Assembly (NCBI RefSeq): GCF_010093535.1 | Contig: NW_022985168.1 | Location: 1 to 64,000 of the forward strand | Reading direction: 5' to 3' | DNA length: 64,000 nucleotides | Source: Lindgomyces ingoldianus | Taxonomy: Eukaryota > Ascomycota > Dothideomycetes > Pleosporales > Lindgomycetaceae | Shown: one piece after another, positions 24,401 to 37,700 of the stretch | How the letters are laid out: each line of letters begins with the position of its first letter | Position numbering within the stretch: the stretch's first letter is position 1 | Notes under the pieces: generated by a model | Database searches by the model: none | Seen by the model: the letters and a program-made list of their open reading frames with translations, nothing else | Told to the model about the DNA's origin: nothing | Translations under genes and position numbers: made by a program

Positions 24401-25874
24401 AAGAAGTAAATATAATAAACCTACTAGCTATTTACTTTTAATACACTAAAATCTTAAAGCTATACACATACAAGTTTATAGACAACATTATTGCAGAAAA
24501 ATATTATGTGCGTAAGCTATTACCTAGGCAAAGTATTATACATTATAATAATTACACCTTCTATAATGTAAATACCTATCTACTTATTACTTTATTATAA
24601 CTATGCAAACAACCTTTTTACATTACGCTAAAACACATCCTAGACTTGTTTACACACACACTAAATAAGCCTACTAGCTTTGTATTTTATAAGAATGCAC
24701 TAATCTCTACTAACATACAGCCTCTAACCCTAGACACACTGTCCTGTTGTTTGCCTGTATACAGGCTAACCTGCTAAGTTGTTGTTAGAAGCAAGCTAAT
24801 ATTATATAAAGCTAAAGATATTAAGCCTCTAACTTAAAAAAAAGTGTATAAAAATAATATTAAAAGGCTATTACATAACTAAGAATATAAAAGCTGTAAC
24901 TTTATAAATTACTAAGAAAAGCCTATCTCTATTTATGTATAGTAATAGATCTTCTATAGATCACACCTAGACTTTTAGTAGACATACTTAAAGAACTATA
25001 GCAAGCAAAAGGTACACTTTTCTTAGTATATATAACAGTTCTCCCTTGCTAACTGTTTCCTATAGCTAGTAATTAGCATGTACTAATTGTATTTTAATGC
25101 AGACGCCTTCTAGGCTAACTTCTTACGCTAGAGAGCTTGTAGAAAACAAGGTTAGCAAACTAGTGTATAGAAACAGCTTCTATAGAAGGACATAGTTAAG
25201 AGAGCATAGTAAAAGCAAGTAGCTATTAATAAAAAGGTAGTAGTAAAGGCAAGATCTATGTATTTTATTAATTTTAATAAAAAGTTTTTACATAGGCAAA
25301 GATTTTACACTAAGGTATATTTATTACTTTAGAAAATTATAGTAAAGTATTACAGTCTCTAAAGTTATATAATGCTATAAGATAATAATAAAAATAGCTA
25401 GTTAAGTAAAAAGTAAAGTATTAGTAAAACTAAGACTTTTATAGTTAAAACACATATAACACAACACTTTTTTATAAATATACCTATGCAGAGCCCCTTT
25501 GCCTCTATAACTCTACTAAGGTCTCTATGTATTGCAAGTCCTGTAGCTATAGAATAGCTAGCCCTTAGTGCTTTTTATGTTATTAAGCCTAGTACCCCTA
25601 ACAAATCTAGCTTAGAAGCTTAGTGTAATGCGTACATTATAATATTCCCTAATAAACAGTTCCTACATGTAGTAAATATTAGTAAATAAGACAAATATAC
25701 GCGCATATTCTACTGTTATAAAGATAAAGAGTAGCCTATTACACCCTAGTAGTTAAAAACACTGCGCAAAGCAATACTTATAAGATACAAGAAGAATTAC
25801 CTGCTTAATAAAAATAGAGTGTAGGAAGTAAATAAACAGTTTTTATAAAGTAGGCGCTAATTATGCTTAGTAGA

Positions 25875-26420
25875 ACTAATGTATTTACTTTGCTTAAATT
25901 CTAAAGGTAATTTTTATATTAAATTTTAACAGCAATCCTAAAAAACAAAAGCAGTACAACATAATGTAGTAATAGAAAGTTGTAAAATTACAGAAATTAA
26001 GTGTAGAGGTTGTTATACACTAGTTTTTATTACATTTTTAATTTATTATGCTCTTAATAATAGTGCTTAAGGCTGTTGCAGAGGTATAGTAAGTGTAGCC
26101 TTAGTATCTTCTAGCTTTTCTAATGTTCCTACATAATTTTATAAAGTAAGAGGCTATTATACTTAACAAAACTAATATCTTTACTTTAGTTAAATTTTTA
26201 AGGTAATTTTTATATTAAATCTTTACTACTAGTTTTAATAAAAAATTAGTACAGCATAACGCAGTAGTAGAAAGTTATAAAACTACTAAAATTACATGTA
26301 AATGTTATAATAATTAAGTTCCTATTGTATTTTCTATTTATTATGCTCTTAACTAGAGTGCTTAAGGCTGTTGTAGCAGTATAGTAAGTGTAGCCTTAGT
26401 ATTTCTAAGCTTCTTTAAAG
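25875..26420. repeat. Tandem duplication of a roughly 270-bp module
   Basis: Two adjacent diverged copies share GGTAATTTTTATATTAAAT, AGTAGAAAGTT, TTTATTATGCTCTTAA and ATAGTAAGTGTAGCCTTAGT in the same order. Confidence 0.6.
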
Positions 26421-27283
26421 TTCTTAGGCAGCTTTTTCTACAACTACATAGAAAAACAACAACACAGAATAATAAGATTATATTATAAATGCTAACCTTT
26501 CCTTTTAATTATACCCTCTAAAAGTAAGATTTTATAAGCTTATAAGTTTTTTTTCTACTTATAGTATATTTTTTTAATAATTGTTTAATAATTTATTAAA
26601 AATTTTAAAAGAATACATAAAAGTTTAAACTTTAGTAAGTGTAAAGTGTTACTTTTTTAGCATTTAAGTATTTGCTAGGTTTTTTAAGCAAAGATTATAT
26701 ATACTAAGAAAATTTTCTAAATAGCTTAAGTAAAAGTCTAATAACTAAAAGCGTGCACTAGCGCTGCACTATTAGCAATTAGAAAACGCAGCAGCTAAAA
26801 GAGTAGGCAAATAAAGCCCTAGATATTATAAGCCTTACATTTCTTACCTTAGAAAGACTAATAACTAAAGTAGAAAAGAAGCAGCTTAAAGGTAAATAAG
26901 TAAGAAAGTAAAGCTGTGTATATTATAAGTTTTACCTACTAAAAAGAACTTAAACTAACCCTAAACACTGCTATAGTTTAGCTGCCTAAAGGGCTAGAAT
27001 AACACCCTTAGATATTCTAAAGTTTAGGCCTTTACCCTCTAAAAATTACGCTATTAAAGGGAGTTATAGTAGTAGTTTCTAAAAAGGCTAGAAATTCTAA
27101 AAGGCCTATATACATTCTAGTTTTAAACAATGTTGTAGTAGGAAAATATTATGTGCGTAGTATATTATACCTTATAATAATTCTATTTATAGTAACATAA
27201 ATATCTATATACGTCTTGCTGTATCTTAACCTAGTAAACAACCTTGTTTATACTAAAATATATGCTAGACTTATTAAGATATA

Positions 27284-29149
27284 ACGTACTTCATGGGCGA
27301 GTCGCTCACACACCTGAGTCGCTCACTTTTGCCAAGACCCCACCCTAACAAACTCTATTATAGCCTATAACAACCTGCTCTAGCACTATATAGTACAGTA
27401 CAGCCTAGAATATTATTTAGATACTACTTCTGCTTCTTGCTTACATGTTTGCGCGTTATGCCTAGTCTAATTGCACTGTCTGCAGCGCCTTTAGGATAGC
27501 TTACCTACTTTAGCTTGCACCCGCTTCTTCGCCTTCTTCCTGTTACTGCGCGCTCTAAACTCCTTTAGAGCTGTTAAGCGCAGGCCTTTTTAAATTATTA
27601 AGGTCTCTTCTGCCTTAATCTGCTTTCTTTTATGCAATTTATGTTATGTAGTAGCCTTATTAGCTACTTAAAGCTTAGTAATTTCCTATTACGCTAACAC
27701 TAGCTTATGCGTAATTATTACTGCCCCCTTTAAGACCTTCTTAAACGCCTTAACTATAAAAGTTAGTAAACTATTTATATGCTTCTAAATTTTTATCTTT
27801 ATAAGCATTAATTACAACCTAAGTTCTAAGGTATTACTTAAGGTTTACAACTGCTAGGGCTTGTTATATATAGGTAGTAGTAGTAATAGAGTGCGCAACT
27901 TTACATTAAGGCCTATTATAACCTATTATAGGTTAAAAGGAACTAATCTAGCGCTTTAAAACCCTTCTTAGATATTACTAAAAGTAATTACAGCATTATA
28001 AGCTGCTTTAAAGCATAGCAGAAACTTTATTTTTATAATATAAGTAATTTAGTTATGTATAAGGTTTTTAGCTTAGCGCTTATACACCTTTTTTAAAGAA
28101 GTAAAACAACCTACATTAAGTAGCTATAAAAGGTGTAATAAGTAAAAAAGCATGCAAATAGTAATAATCTTATTATTTTTATAGTATTACTAGAAATAAA
28201 GCAAGTTGTAGCTCTTATAGCTGTTAATAACTAGCAGACAGTAGCTACTAACAGTACGCTTCTTTATATGCGCGTTAAAGTGCTTTAACTAGTCTAGACT
28301 AAGCTAATTAGTAGTCTAGCTGCACTTAGAGATTATAATAACTTAATCTTAAAGTAGATTTTCCTTCTTATACTAGTTTAAAAGGTAGTTGCTACCCTAG
28401 AAAATAATAAAAAGCAGAATAGCCTACTTTTTAGCATTAATGCCCTAGATAGCTGTTGTCTACTTCTAGTTGCCTAGCTAGACTGCTTTTAGCTGTTCTT
28501 ATTTCTCTAAACTTATAACAACTGCTCTAGTAGATATCTAGCCTATTATAAACCTTATTTTGTTAAAGTTATACATGTTATTATTCTAGATGCTATACTT
28601 AGCTTTAATATTCTCTATAAGGTTAAACTAGCCTTAAATTACTATAAAATTTTTATAAAAAGCTTTTTTATAGTTATACTTACACTTAAACTTTACTTTA
28701 AGCTCTAGGTAATGCTTAATAAATATATTAAGCTAGTTTATACTAACATAGCCTATATTATGCTTAGCGCGCAAAGAATTAGCTATATTAGCCACAGCTA
28801 CTAGCTAGGGGGGAAATCCTTGCGCATCTAGCTTAAGTATGTGCTAAATAATTACCTGCTCTTTGTTATTATCTAGCTTTTATAAGTTAGCTGTATAATT
28901 AGCTTAAAAAGGTTGTCTAGCGTGTTAGTTACTTATTGTCTTTTAAGGGACCCTATAGATAGCTGTAGCGCGTTAGTTAAAAAGTGTTGCATTTTATTTA
29001 AAAGCCTAGAGTGTAAGCTGCATCTAACATTCCTTTAACATGTTTAAGTAGTGTTATTAGGAATGCATTAGTGTAGAAAAGGTAGTGTAGTAGGGTCTTA
29101 GCAAAAGTAAGCAACTCAGGTGTGTGAGCGACTCGCCTATGAAGTATGT
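27284..29149 (-). mobile_element. Fot1/Pogo (Tc1-mariner) transposon, copy A
   Basis: The element is 1,866 bp, bounded by TA duplications (27,282-27,283 and 29,150-29,151), with terminal inverted repeats of about 60 bp beginning ACGTACTTCATGGGCGAGTC. The transposase reads on the minus strand. Its N-terminal CENP-B-like DNA-binding part lies near 28.6-29.0 kb, with an Phe-Pro-Pro-Ser word near 28,806. A C-terminal zinc knuckle (Cys-x2-Cys-x4-His-x4-Cys) lies near 27,440-27,485. Many stops make it a dead relic. It interrupts a repeat whose uninterrupted relative is at about 24.48-24.75 kb. Confidence 0.85.
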
Positions 29150-29348
29150 TATAGTAAATTATCTTATTAGTCTTATATTTTACAAAAACACTCTATTTTA
29201 TACTAATATACTGCCTCTAACTCTAGACACTCTATTATGTTATGTGCCTATACACAGTAAAATATTGTATATTACAAGCTTCTATTTATTCTCTCTTGCA
29301 AAAAGCTGTCTTTATTATAGTTATATACATTTTAAGTTTAGTAAACTA

Positions 29349-31211
29349 ACGTACTTCATAGGCGAGTCGCTCACACACCCAAGTTGCTTACTTTTGCCAA
29401 GACCCCACCCTAACAAACTCTATTATAGCCTATAACAACCTGCTCTAGCACTATATAGTATAGTACAGCCTAGAATATTATTTAGATACTACTTCTGCTT
29501 CTTGCTTACACGTTCGCGCGTTATGCCTAGTCTAATTGCACTATCTGCAGCGCCTTTAAGATAGCTTACCTACTTTAGCTTACACCTGCTTCTTTGCCTT
29601 CTTCCTGTTACTGCGCGCTCTAAACTCTTTTAGAGCTGTTAAGCGTAGGCCTTTCTAAATTATTAAAGTCTTTTCTGCCTTAATCTACTTTTTTTTATGT
29701 AATTTATGTTGTGTAGTAGCTTTATTAGCTACTTAAAGCTTAGTAATTTTCTATTACACTAACACTAGCTTATGCGTAATTATTACTACCTTTTTTAAGA
29801 CTTTCTTAAACACCTTAACTATAAAAGTTAGTAAACTATTTATATACTTCTAAATTTTTATCTTTATAAGTATTAATTATAACCTAAGTTCTAAGGTATT
29901 ACTTAGGGTTTACAACTACTAGGGCTTGTTATATATAGGTAGTAGTAGTAATAGAGTGCGCAACTTTACATTAAGGCCTATTATAACTTATTATAGGTTA
30001 AAAGGAACTAATCTAGCGCCTTAAAACTCTTCTTAAATATTACTAAAAGTAATTATAGCATTATAGGCTACTTTAAAGTATAGTAGGAACTTTATTTTTA
30101 TAATATAAGTAATTTAGTTATGTATAAGGTTTTTAGCTTAGCGCTTATACACTTTTTTTAAAGGAGTAAAATAACCTACATTAAGTAGCTATAAAAGGTG
30201 TAATAAGTAAAAAAGCATATAAATAGTAATAATCTTATTATTTTTATAGTATTACTAAAAATAAAGTAAGTTATAGCTTTTATAGCTATTAATAACTAGC
30301 AAATAGTAGCTGCTAACAGTACACTTTTTTATATGCATGTTAAAGTGCTTTAACTAGTCTAGACTAAGCTAATTAGTAGTCTAGCTGCGCTTAGAGATTA
30401 TAATAACTTAATTTTAAAGTAGATTTTTTTTATACTAGTTTAAAAGGTAGTTGCTACTCTAAAAAATAATAAAAAGTAGAATAGCTTACTTTTTAGCATT
30501 AATGCCCTAGATAGCTGTTATCTACTCTTAGTTGCCTAGCTAGACTGCTTTTAGCTATCCTTATCTCTTTAAACCTGTAACAACTACTCTAGTAGATATT
30601 TAGCCTATTATAACCCTTATCTTGTTAAAGTTATATGTGTTATTATTTTAAATGCTATACTTAGCTTTAATATTCTCTATAAGGTTAAACTAGCCTTAAA
30701 TTACTATAAAATTCTTATAAAAAGCTTTTTTATAGTTATACTTACACTTAAACTTTTTTTTAAGCTCTAGGTAACACTTAATAAACATATTAGGCTAGTT
30801 TATGCTAATATAGCCTATATTATGCTTAGTGTGTAAAGAATTAGCTATATTAGCTATAGCTGCTAGCTAGGGGGGAAATCCTTGCGCATCTAGCTTAAGT
30901 ATGTGCTAAATAATTACTTACTTTTTGTTATTATCTAGCTTTTATAAGTTAGCTGTATAATTAGCTTAGAAAAGTTGTCTAGCGCGTTAGTTACTTATTA
31001 TCTTTTAAAAGACTCTGTAGATAGCTGCAGCGTGTTAGTTAGAAAGTGTTACGTTTTATTTAAAAGCCTAGAGTGTAAGCTGCATTTAACATTCCTTTAA
31101 CACATTTAAGTAGTGTTGTTAGAAATGCATTAGTGTAGGAAAAGTAGTGTAGTAGGGTCTTAGCAAAAGTAAGCAACTTAGGTGTGTAAGCGACTTGCCT
31201 ATGAAGTACGT
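29349..31211 (-). mobile_element. Fot1/Pogo transposon, copy B
   Basis: The element is 1,863 bp with TA duplications at 29,347-29,348 and 31,212-31,213. It is collinear with copy A, in the same orientation, and starts 198 bp after it. It is more mutated than A. It has no open transposase. Confidence 0.85.
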
Positions 31212-31939
31212 TATATCTTTTAAATATATTAAGATAAAGTTAGTATATTACTATAATAACTACTAGTAGTAGCTTTATACTTATTTATTAAGTAGATATA
31301 AGTAGTATAGTACTATACTAGCTTTCTTTATTTAATTATAGTAAAACTAAGTAAATACTAAAAGCATTAGTAGATAATTTAATCTTCTACTTATATCTAC
31401 TAAATAAAAAAATAAAGCTACTACTAATAGTTATTATAGTACTATACTAGCTTTTCTTAATTTTATTATAGTAAAACTAAGTAAATACTAAAAGTATTAG
31501 TAGTTTATTTAAATCTACTATATATATTTACTAGATAAAGTATAAATCTACTATTAATATAAGTATATATTTTTTTAAGTTAAAATAGTAGATATATTAG
31601 TAGATTATTTAGTTTAAAATAAAGATACTTATAAAGTTTAATATATTTACAAAAACAAATAGAGAGCTAGAAACTAGCTCTATTCCTATCTAAGTTCCTA
31701 TCTAGTGGGTATAGAGCGCTAAAAATGCAGTAGCTTACCTAAAAATACACAGAAATGCTTATAAAAAATAAGGCTATGCGCTATAATACTTATAAAACCT
31801 AAGACCTAACAAGCTAATAGATCTAAGCTAAAACTATAATTAGCCTTTTACTAACCTATAAAAAAAGCTTTTTACTTATAAAACACTACACTTTAAAGCA
31901 TCTAAAGTAAACTTTTACTTACTACTATTAATATTCTTT
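31212..31939. repeat. AT-rich stretch with short direct repeats
   Basis: A word of about 65 bp (TACTATACTAGCTTTCTTTA then ATTATAGTAAAACTAAGTAA) occurs at about 31,308 and again at about 31,441. Shorter related words with TAGTAGATATAAGTAG lie around it. No coding frame and no recognised family. Confidence 0.5.
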
Positions 31940-33785
31940 TTGCTTTTTTTTTTGCGCAAAGCTAACAGCTTCTTTGTAGTAAAGCTTAAAAAAAGTTAAC
32001 ATAATTAAGTTTAAAGCTTAGAAAAAAAGAAAATTAATACTAAAAACTTTATTATTATTAATACACACTATGCTAATAGCCTTTAATATAAAAAACTTCT
32101 TTTTATGCAAGTTAATTATCTAGATAACATAAATAAATTAGCCTTAGACCCTTAAAAAACATAAAAAAGAAGTTAAAAAAATTAGAATTTACCTTTTTAA
32201 TATTCTACTTGCTATGCTCTATTTTCTAGTAAATTAACATTTAATAGGCATTCTAACTAAAAGCCTTTAAAACAAGAGTGCGCTGTAAATAAAGCTTAGT
32301 TATCTACTACTTAGCACACTACAGCATTAAGTTAGTAAAGGCTTAGAAAACTTAACAACAAAAAGAAAACTTACATAGTAAAGGCTAAGCTTAACATAGT
32401 AGTATTCTAGGCAAGCAGCCTATACGCATGTCAGCATTCTATTATAGAGAGCCTGTAAAATCTAAGGAATCTAACGTACAGCAAAATCGCAACTACAGGG
32501 GGCGCATTTGTGTACTTCTGTACTGTCTAGAGCATCTTTAGCGCTTAGCATTTTCTATATAAAGTTAGCAAAAGCTTATAAAATATAAGACAGTAAAAAA
32601 AAAAAAAACATAACTTATAGTTTTATAACTTTTATATATATAGCATTATGCTATAAGCTGTTTATTACCTTTTTTTTAACACTTTTTACTAATTTAATTA
32701 CTAAAAAACTATAAGCTATAAAACATCTATATTAGCAAAATTTAGTAAAAAAGTTAGAAAAAATAATATATATAGTAAAATAAATAAAAAAGGTAGTGTA
32801 TAAAGCTAGTTAATATAGTATATTACTTTAAAAAATCTAAGAATAAGAGTTAAAATATTTAAAAAAAAATAACTTATAAAACTTATAGCTTATATAGTAT
32901 AGTTTATAAAAAAAGGTTAGCTAGAGCTTAAAATTTATAAAAAATATAATAAAAAGAGTTTATAAACTTATAGTTCTTTTTACTAGCTTTTTTTAGCAGC
33001 TTACTTTACTTATTTTTATATGCATTTTTTTTTCTAGTTACTTAGCTCTTAGTAATCTTAAAATGCTTACGCTTTAGCTAGACTAAGACTTACACTACCT
33101 TAAAGGTCTTTAAATAGTGCTTATAAAGTAAATGTGTAGGATTATTAGAAATATTAAGGTTTTAAGTAAAAAAAGTTTAAAAAAAAGTAGCTTAAGTAGT
33201 TTATTAATGTCTTTAAAAAAAAAAAGTAGGTTAGCTAATATTCTTATATTAAAAGATAAAAAAAGTCTTAGAATTTATAATGCTGCAAAAAGGAAAATCT
33301 AGAGGTAAAGCTTAAAAAGAAGAATGTAGAGAAAATAGCTAACAGCATAGCTGCCTTTTTTATAGCCCTAGAAGCTTAGAGAATTAAGCTTAAAAAGCTT
33401 AAAAAAGACAAGCTTTTACTATTTTATAGCACTCTTCTTTTACTATAGTAAAAGTAAAAGTGTGTAAAAGCCTTTTACTTTTTAAATATTTATATTTAAA
33501 CTTTATGTTCTTTAAGCTCTAGCAACAGAATAGCAGAGGTAGTAAGGAATTATGTATAATAGAGTTACAGGGACAGACAGAGCTCTACTGCTAGCAATCT
33601 TCTAGCGCTTCTGGCGGGAGTCCTAGGCGGGAGAGGTGCTGCAAGAGCGAGAGCGGAGGCAGGGGAGGAAGCGCGCTATTACCTGCTGCTAAAAAAGTTA
33701 GTAAAAAACTACAAAAAAGTTAAAAAAAAGCAGTAGAAATTAAGCATAAAAATAAAAAAGCTTAGAAATTAAAGCATTAAGTAAT
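31940..33785 (-). repeat. Right arm of the large inverted repeat
   Basis: This is the reverse complement of 17,988-19,830. Stretches at 32,405-32,530 and 33,540-33,680 keep CpG sites, so they show the pre-mutation sequence better than the left arm does. Confidence 0.75.
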
Positions 33786-34702
33786 ATATACTGTAGTAGA
33801 GAAGGCAGCGCGCAAAGTGTTAAAAGAGAGAGAGAGAGTAGAGGTTTAGTAGGTAGAGCTAGTTAGCCTTAGAGATATTCTAGCGCAAGCGGAGAAAAGA
33901 AAATCTAAGCACTAGGCCTAATTAGGAAAGGTACCGCGGCTGGACTCTTACTCTACCACTGGAACCCTTTTTTAGTTTTTCTCTGGAGTAAAGCAACCGG
34001 ACGCAGGCTGTAAGCGCGGACTACGGCCGTCATGCGGCCAAGAGGTTAATTAAGCCCTAGAGAAAATGATTCCTTGGCAAAACACGTTTATTGTTTACCG
34101 TGCAATGGATAAGAAAAACTGCTCCCGAGAATTTCTATCTCTCTTACCCGCAAACTAGTGTTTTTGCTTGGAAATGGCTTTATTGTTGAGATATCAGGGG
34201 GTGCCTTTTGACGGAGCTTGCTGTCCGAGTGACACTTTTGTGGAGACTCGCATACTGTGCCGCGGAAGTCGTGTTGACGACAATATGTCTTCTATCTTTT
34301 CGGCGACACAGTAGACTATTCATATTGCGGCACAGCAAAATGCAATCTAACAACTGTATCAGAGAAGCCGAGGCTAGGTACCCTCCACTGCACTACAACG
34401 TGCTGTTTCAAAAGCACCGGGAGATGGAGAGGGAATACTGCCATTTGAGCAAGAAGTGAACCCAGAGCGTGGTCTATGCAACGCCAGATTTCAACTTCCT
34501 CCCCCACCTTGAAGCACCCACCCTCGCCGCAGTTGTACATGCTTGCCTTATCGGACTTCGGTAGTTACATTATTGCTGCGTTCAGATGTTGCATCATGCT
34601 CAAATTGAACATACTCGCCGTTGTGACCACATCAAAAATTATGCTCAGTCCATATTCTCAAACATCCTCACTCATACTGATTCAATACAGTTTCTTGAAG
34701 TC
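33786..34702. other. 5' flank of the membrane protein gene
   Basis: Composition becomes normal by about 33,900. Frames at 34,208-34,459 and 34,476-34,727 are short and have no recognisable features. An in-frame ATG at 34,586 lies upstream of the chosen start of the membrane protein, but family proteins begin close to the later ATG. The region should contain that gene's promoter and 5' untranslated region. Confidence 0.5.
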
Positions 34703-37700
34703 ATGTCAGACCCGCTTGCAAATATGACCCCTCAACAGCTGGCTCAAATGCCGGCTGGGAATCCACCACCTGGAATAATGCCCAACCTTGAGAACCCTAA
34801 GTCTGAGGGCTACGTTCTTATCGCCGTGGGCGGAGTTGCGATGGCAGTCATGTTTCTTTTTCTAGGAATGAGGCTATTTGTCAAGTTGAAAGTACAACGG
34901 AAATCCACCCTTGATGACTGTCAGCGCTTCCTTTCCCAATTGCCCTTCTGTTACAACCAGCGTGCCCAATAGGCCGTACTACTGACAGTACTGAGTACGG
35001 TGTACGGTTGATTTAGACCGTACAAACGTACAGCGATCTTCTGTCAGTGCGTATAATAGCTGTTGCCCTAAGTACTGTCTGTAGTACAGTATATAGTTAG
35101 CATTTTAGAATAGCTTGTAAGGCTTAATTTAGTGTTTTAAAGAGCCCTTACTAGAGAAGCTGCTATAAAGGGCTAATTAGTAGAAAATCTTATGTGTAAC
35201 ACTAATTTAGCTGCTTAGAGAAGACTTTACTTACTTATTTAAATAGTATAGCTTATTAAAATTAAAATAATGCCTATTACTAACTACTTTTTATTACAGA
35301 ATTACTTATCTACGCGCCTTATAGCCTTATAGGCCTTATTAAGTTAATCTAGTATTACTATTATATACTCTATAAAGTCTTAAAAGCTTAAAAAATTAAA
35401 GGCAATTTATAACACTTTTACTAGCCTATTTTATAAGGCTACACTACTTACTAGTAATAAGTAATTAAAAAAGTACTTAAAAAAGTGTAATTATAATGCT
35501 AGCACTAAGTTTAAAATTAACTAGGGTAATATATAGCTATTAGATTTAAAAGAGGCTTTACTAGCTATGTAATTAGGTTACTAAGAAAAAAATAAAAAGA
35601 AAATAAAAAGTAACTATAAAGTTTTAAAAGTGTAGCTTTATAAAGTAGATTTAATGCTATATAAAAAGTAAAGTAAGGTTATACACCTCTAGCTCTACTA
35701 TTAGTGCTATACATAATATTATAAAGGCGCTGCAAAAGTAGTTAATAGTTATAACTATATAGTAAAGCATTTATAAAAAAAGTATAAAGTTAATGTTAAT
35801 AAAAAGCTCTTACTTAATAGCCTTTAAGCTTCTTAGCACTTATAAAAGGTAGCTAAAGTAAAAGTAGTAAGCTTGTTGCGTAGGCTATTTTATACACCTT
35901 AGCAGAAAGGCCCTCTGCGCAGTGCCCTAGTAGATTAGGTTATAGTGTAAGATTAATTATTTAAAAACACTATTTTTATAAAAACTTAAAGCTTTATTAG
36001 CTAGAATTATATAGATCTTCTTACTACTTTTTTATAATTATACACTACACTTTTTACTAATATTTAGGATGCATTTATGCAGTAGAAGTAAAAAATTTTA
36101 ATAGTACTAAATTTAGCATTATTAAAAATTACATTAAGTGTAGATATATAAAGTAGTAGAAATTATCTTTTATTTCTTATAGTAGTAGCTTATTTTATTA
36201 GTAAGTGTGCATAGGCTACTATTACTACTTTTCTATAACACTAACTTTACTAGATGCTTTATATAAATAACAAGATCTTTTTATTAGATTTAAAAACTTT
36301 TATAGTAACTATACTAAAAGTGCACAAGCTTTTAAAGTAGCTACTACTATTATTAAATATAATATTACATTAAAATTTAGTTACTTTATTAGAGATAATA
36401 TGTTAAATAACAATAATAAGCTTATTTAAGGCCTTAATAATTACCTAAATCTGCTGTATAAGCTTAACAGGCAGCACTAAATCTGCTGCGCTAGCCACAC
36501 TATCTAGGTAGTTATAAAGGCTATTATATATAGTAAAGGTGTTACTAAATTTAAGTAGAAGCTTACTAGAGCTACTTCTTATAATTAATTTAAGCTATAT
36601 AGAAAGCGTAGTGTTGTTAGGTGTTTTTATAACCTTATAAATAGCGTTCTAGCTTTATATAAGCGCATAAGGCTTTTTAACACTATATAAAGAGACTTAG
36701 CTAAAAAGGACTTTATTTAGAAGTTTAGTACACTTAATCTTATATGTAATAGTAGAGTACACTAGCACTTAGTATATTTTATGCTTCTATGCTGCTTTAA
36801 GCTTAAAGAGGTAATTAGCTGCTTCTAAAAGTAATAAAAAGGCTTTTTTAATGCTAAAAATAAGGCTTACTATGCTAGATTTAACACCTTATTAGATCTT
36901 ATAACTAAGGATAATTAAAATAAAATTAAGCGCTTTATAAGCTTTTTAAAAAAGTTTTATTAAATAATAAAAAAACTTAAAAGTAATAGCTTATTTAGCT
37001 TACTTTAGTAAATAATTATAAAGCTATAGTGCTTTTAAATCTACTTTAATTAAATAAGTAACACTTTTACTAATAAGCTTAGCTTTTTTTACTTTAAAAG
37101 TGCTATCTAGTTTAGCTATTAAAAGCTTACAACTTACTAGAGTAAGCTAATCTTTAAGCCTCTAGCCTTATATTACATAGTAGTAACTATACTTTATTTT
37201 TAGCTATAATTACTGTAGTTTTAAACTTACTAGCGCTATTATAAGGCCTAGATTAATAAAGTAACTTAGTTAATAAAAATAATCTTTATATAGTACATAA
37301 ATGCTAAAGATAAGAATAAAAATAAAAATAAAAATAAAGCTAAAGCTTTATCTTTAAAGTGTTATAAACTACTTAGTAGTAACTATTATAACATTAATTA
37401 TAAAAACTACTTTACTATTAACTTTTTCCTTATAATAAATAAGCACTTATATAAGTGTAAGAGGCTATTAAATAAGCTATAATTTTACTATAATGCTATA
37501 CACTTTAATCTTTATAAGAATTACTTATTACTATATAAAGATCTTTTATAGTAGTAGCTTACTAGAGGTAAATTAAGCTATTTTATTTTTTATAAGATTA
37601 CTTTTAATTTTCTTACTATCTTAGCTATAAGCTGTAAGTGCAAGAGGTGTTTTAGTGCTGCTAGCTATACTATAACTAATAATTATAATAACTTATTAGG

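Larger units (their letters stand above)
19831..27283. other. Interior of the inverted structure, left part
   Basis: This is AT-rich sequence without an open frame. It contains the tandem repeat at 21.2-21.5 kb and a duplicated module of about 270 bp (about 25,875-26,130 and 26,145-26,420). A further repeat at about 24,480-24,750 recurs at about 27,110-27,283 and continues at 29,150-29,240 after the Fot1 insertion. Frames around 23.8-26.5 kb look like a heavily mutated protein in plus orientation, but I cannot name a family. Confidence 0.45.
17988..33785. mobile_element. 15.8-kb structure with about 1.85-kb inverted arms
   Basis: Sequence from about 17,988 to 19,830 matches the reverse complement of about 31,940-33,785 along its whole length, in order, with many transitions and small indels. 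The interior contains two later Fot1 insertions (27,284-29,149 and 29,349-31,211); without them the structure is about 12 kb. No open frame above 103 codons exists inside and stops are everywhere. It could be one large terminal-inverted-repeat DNA transposon, or two inverted copies of one repeat with other repeats between them. I could not recognise a transposase. The outer end of the right arm (33,540-33,680) is less mutated than the rest. Confidence 0.6.

Noticed and set aside
29124..29435. 103-codon open frame on the plus strand between two Fot1 copies
   Set aside because: It runs through the terminal repeats of copies A and B and the AT-rich spacer. Composition is low-complexity (Leu, Ile, Tyr, Phe) and no domain is visible.
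34208..34459. 83-codon open frame upstream of the membrane protein gene
   Set aside because: No domain or signal, and overlapping minus-strand frame of similar length; treated as 5' flank.
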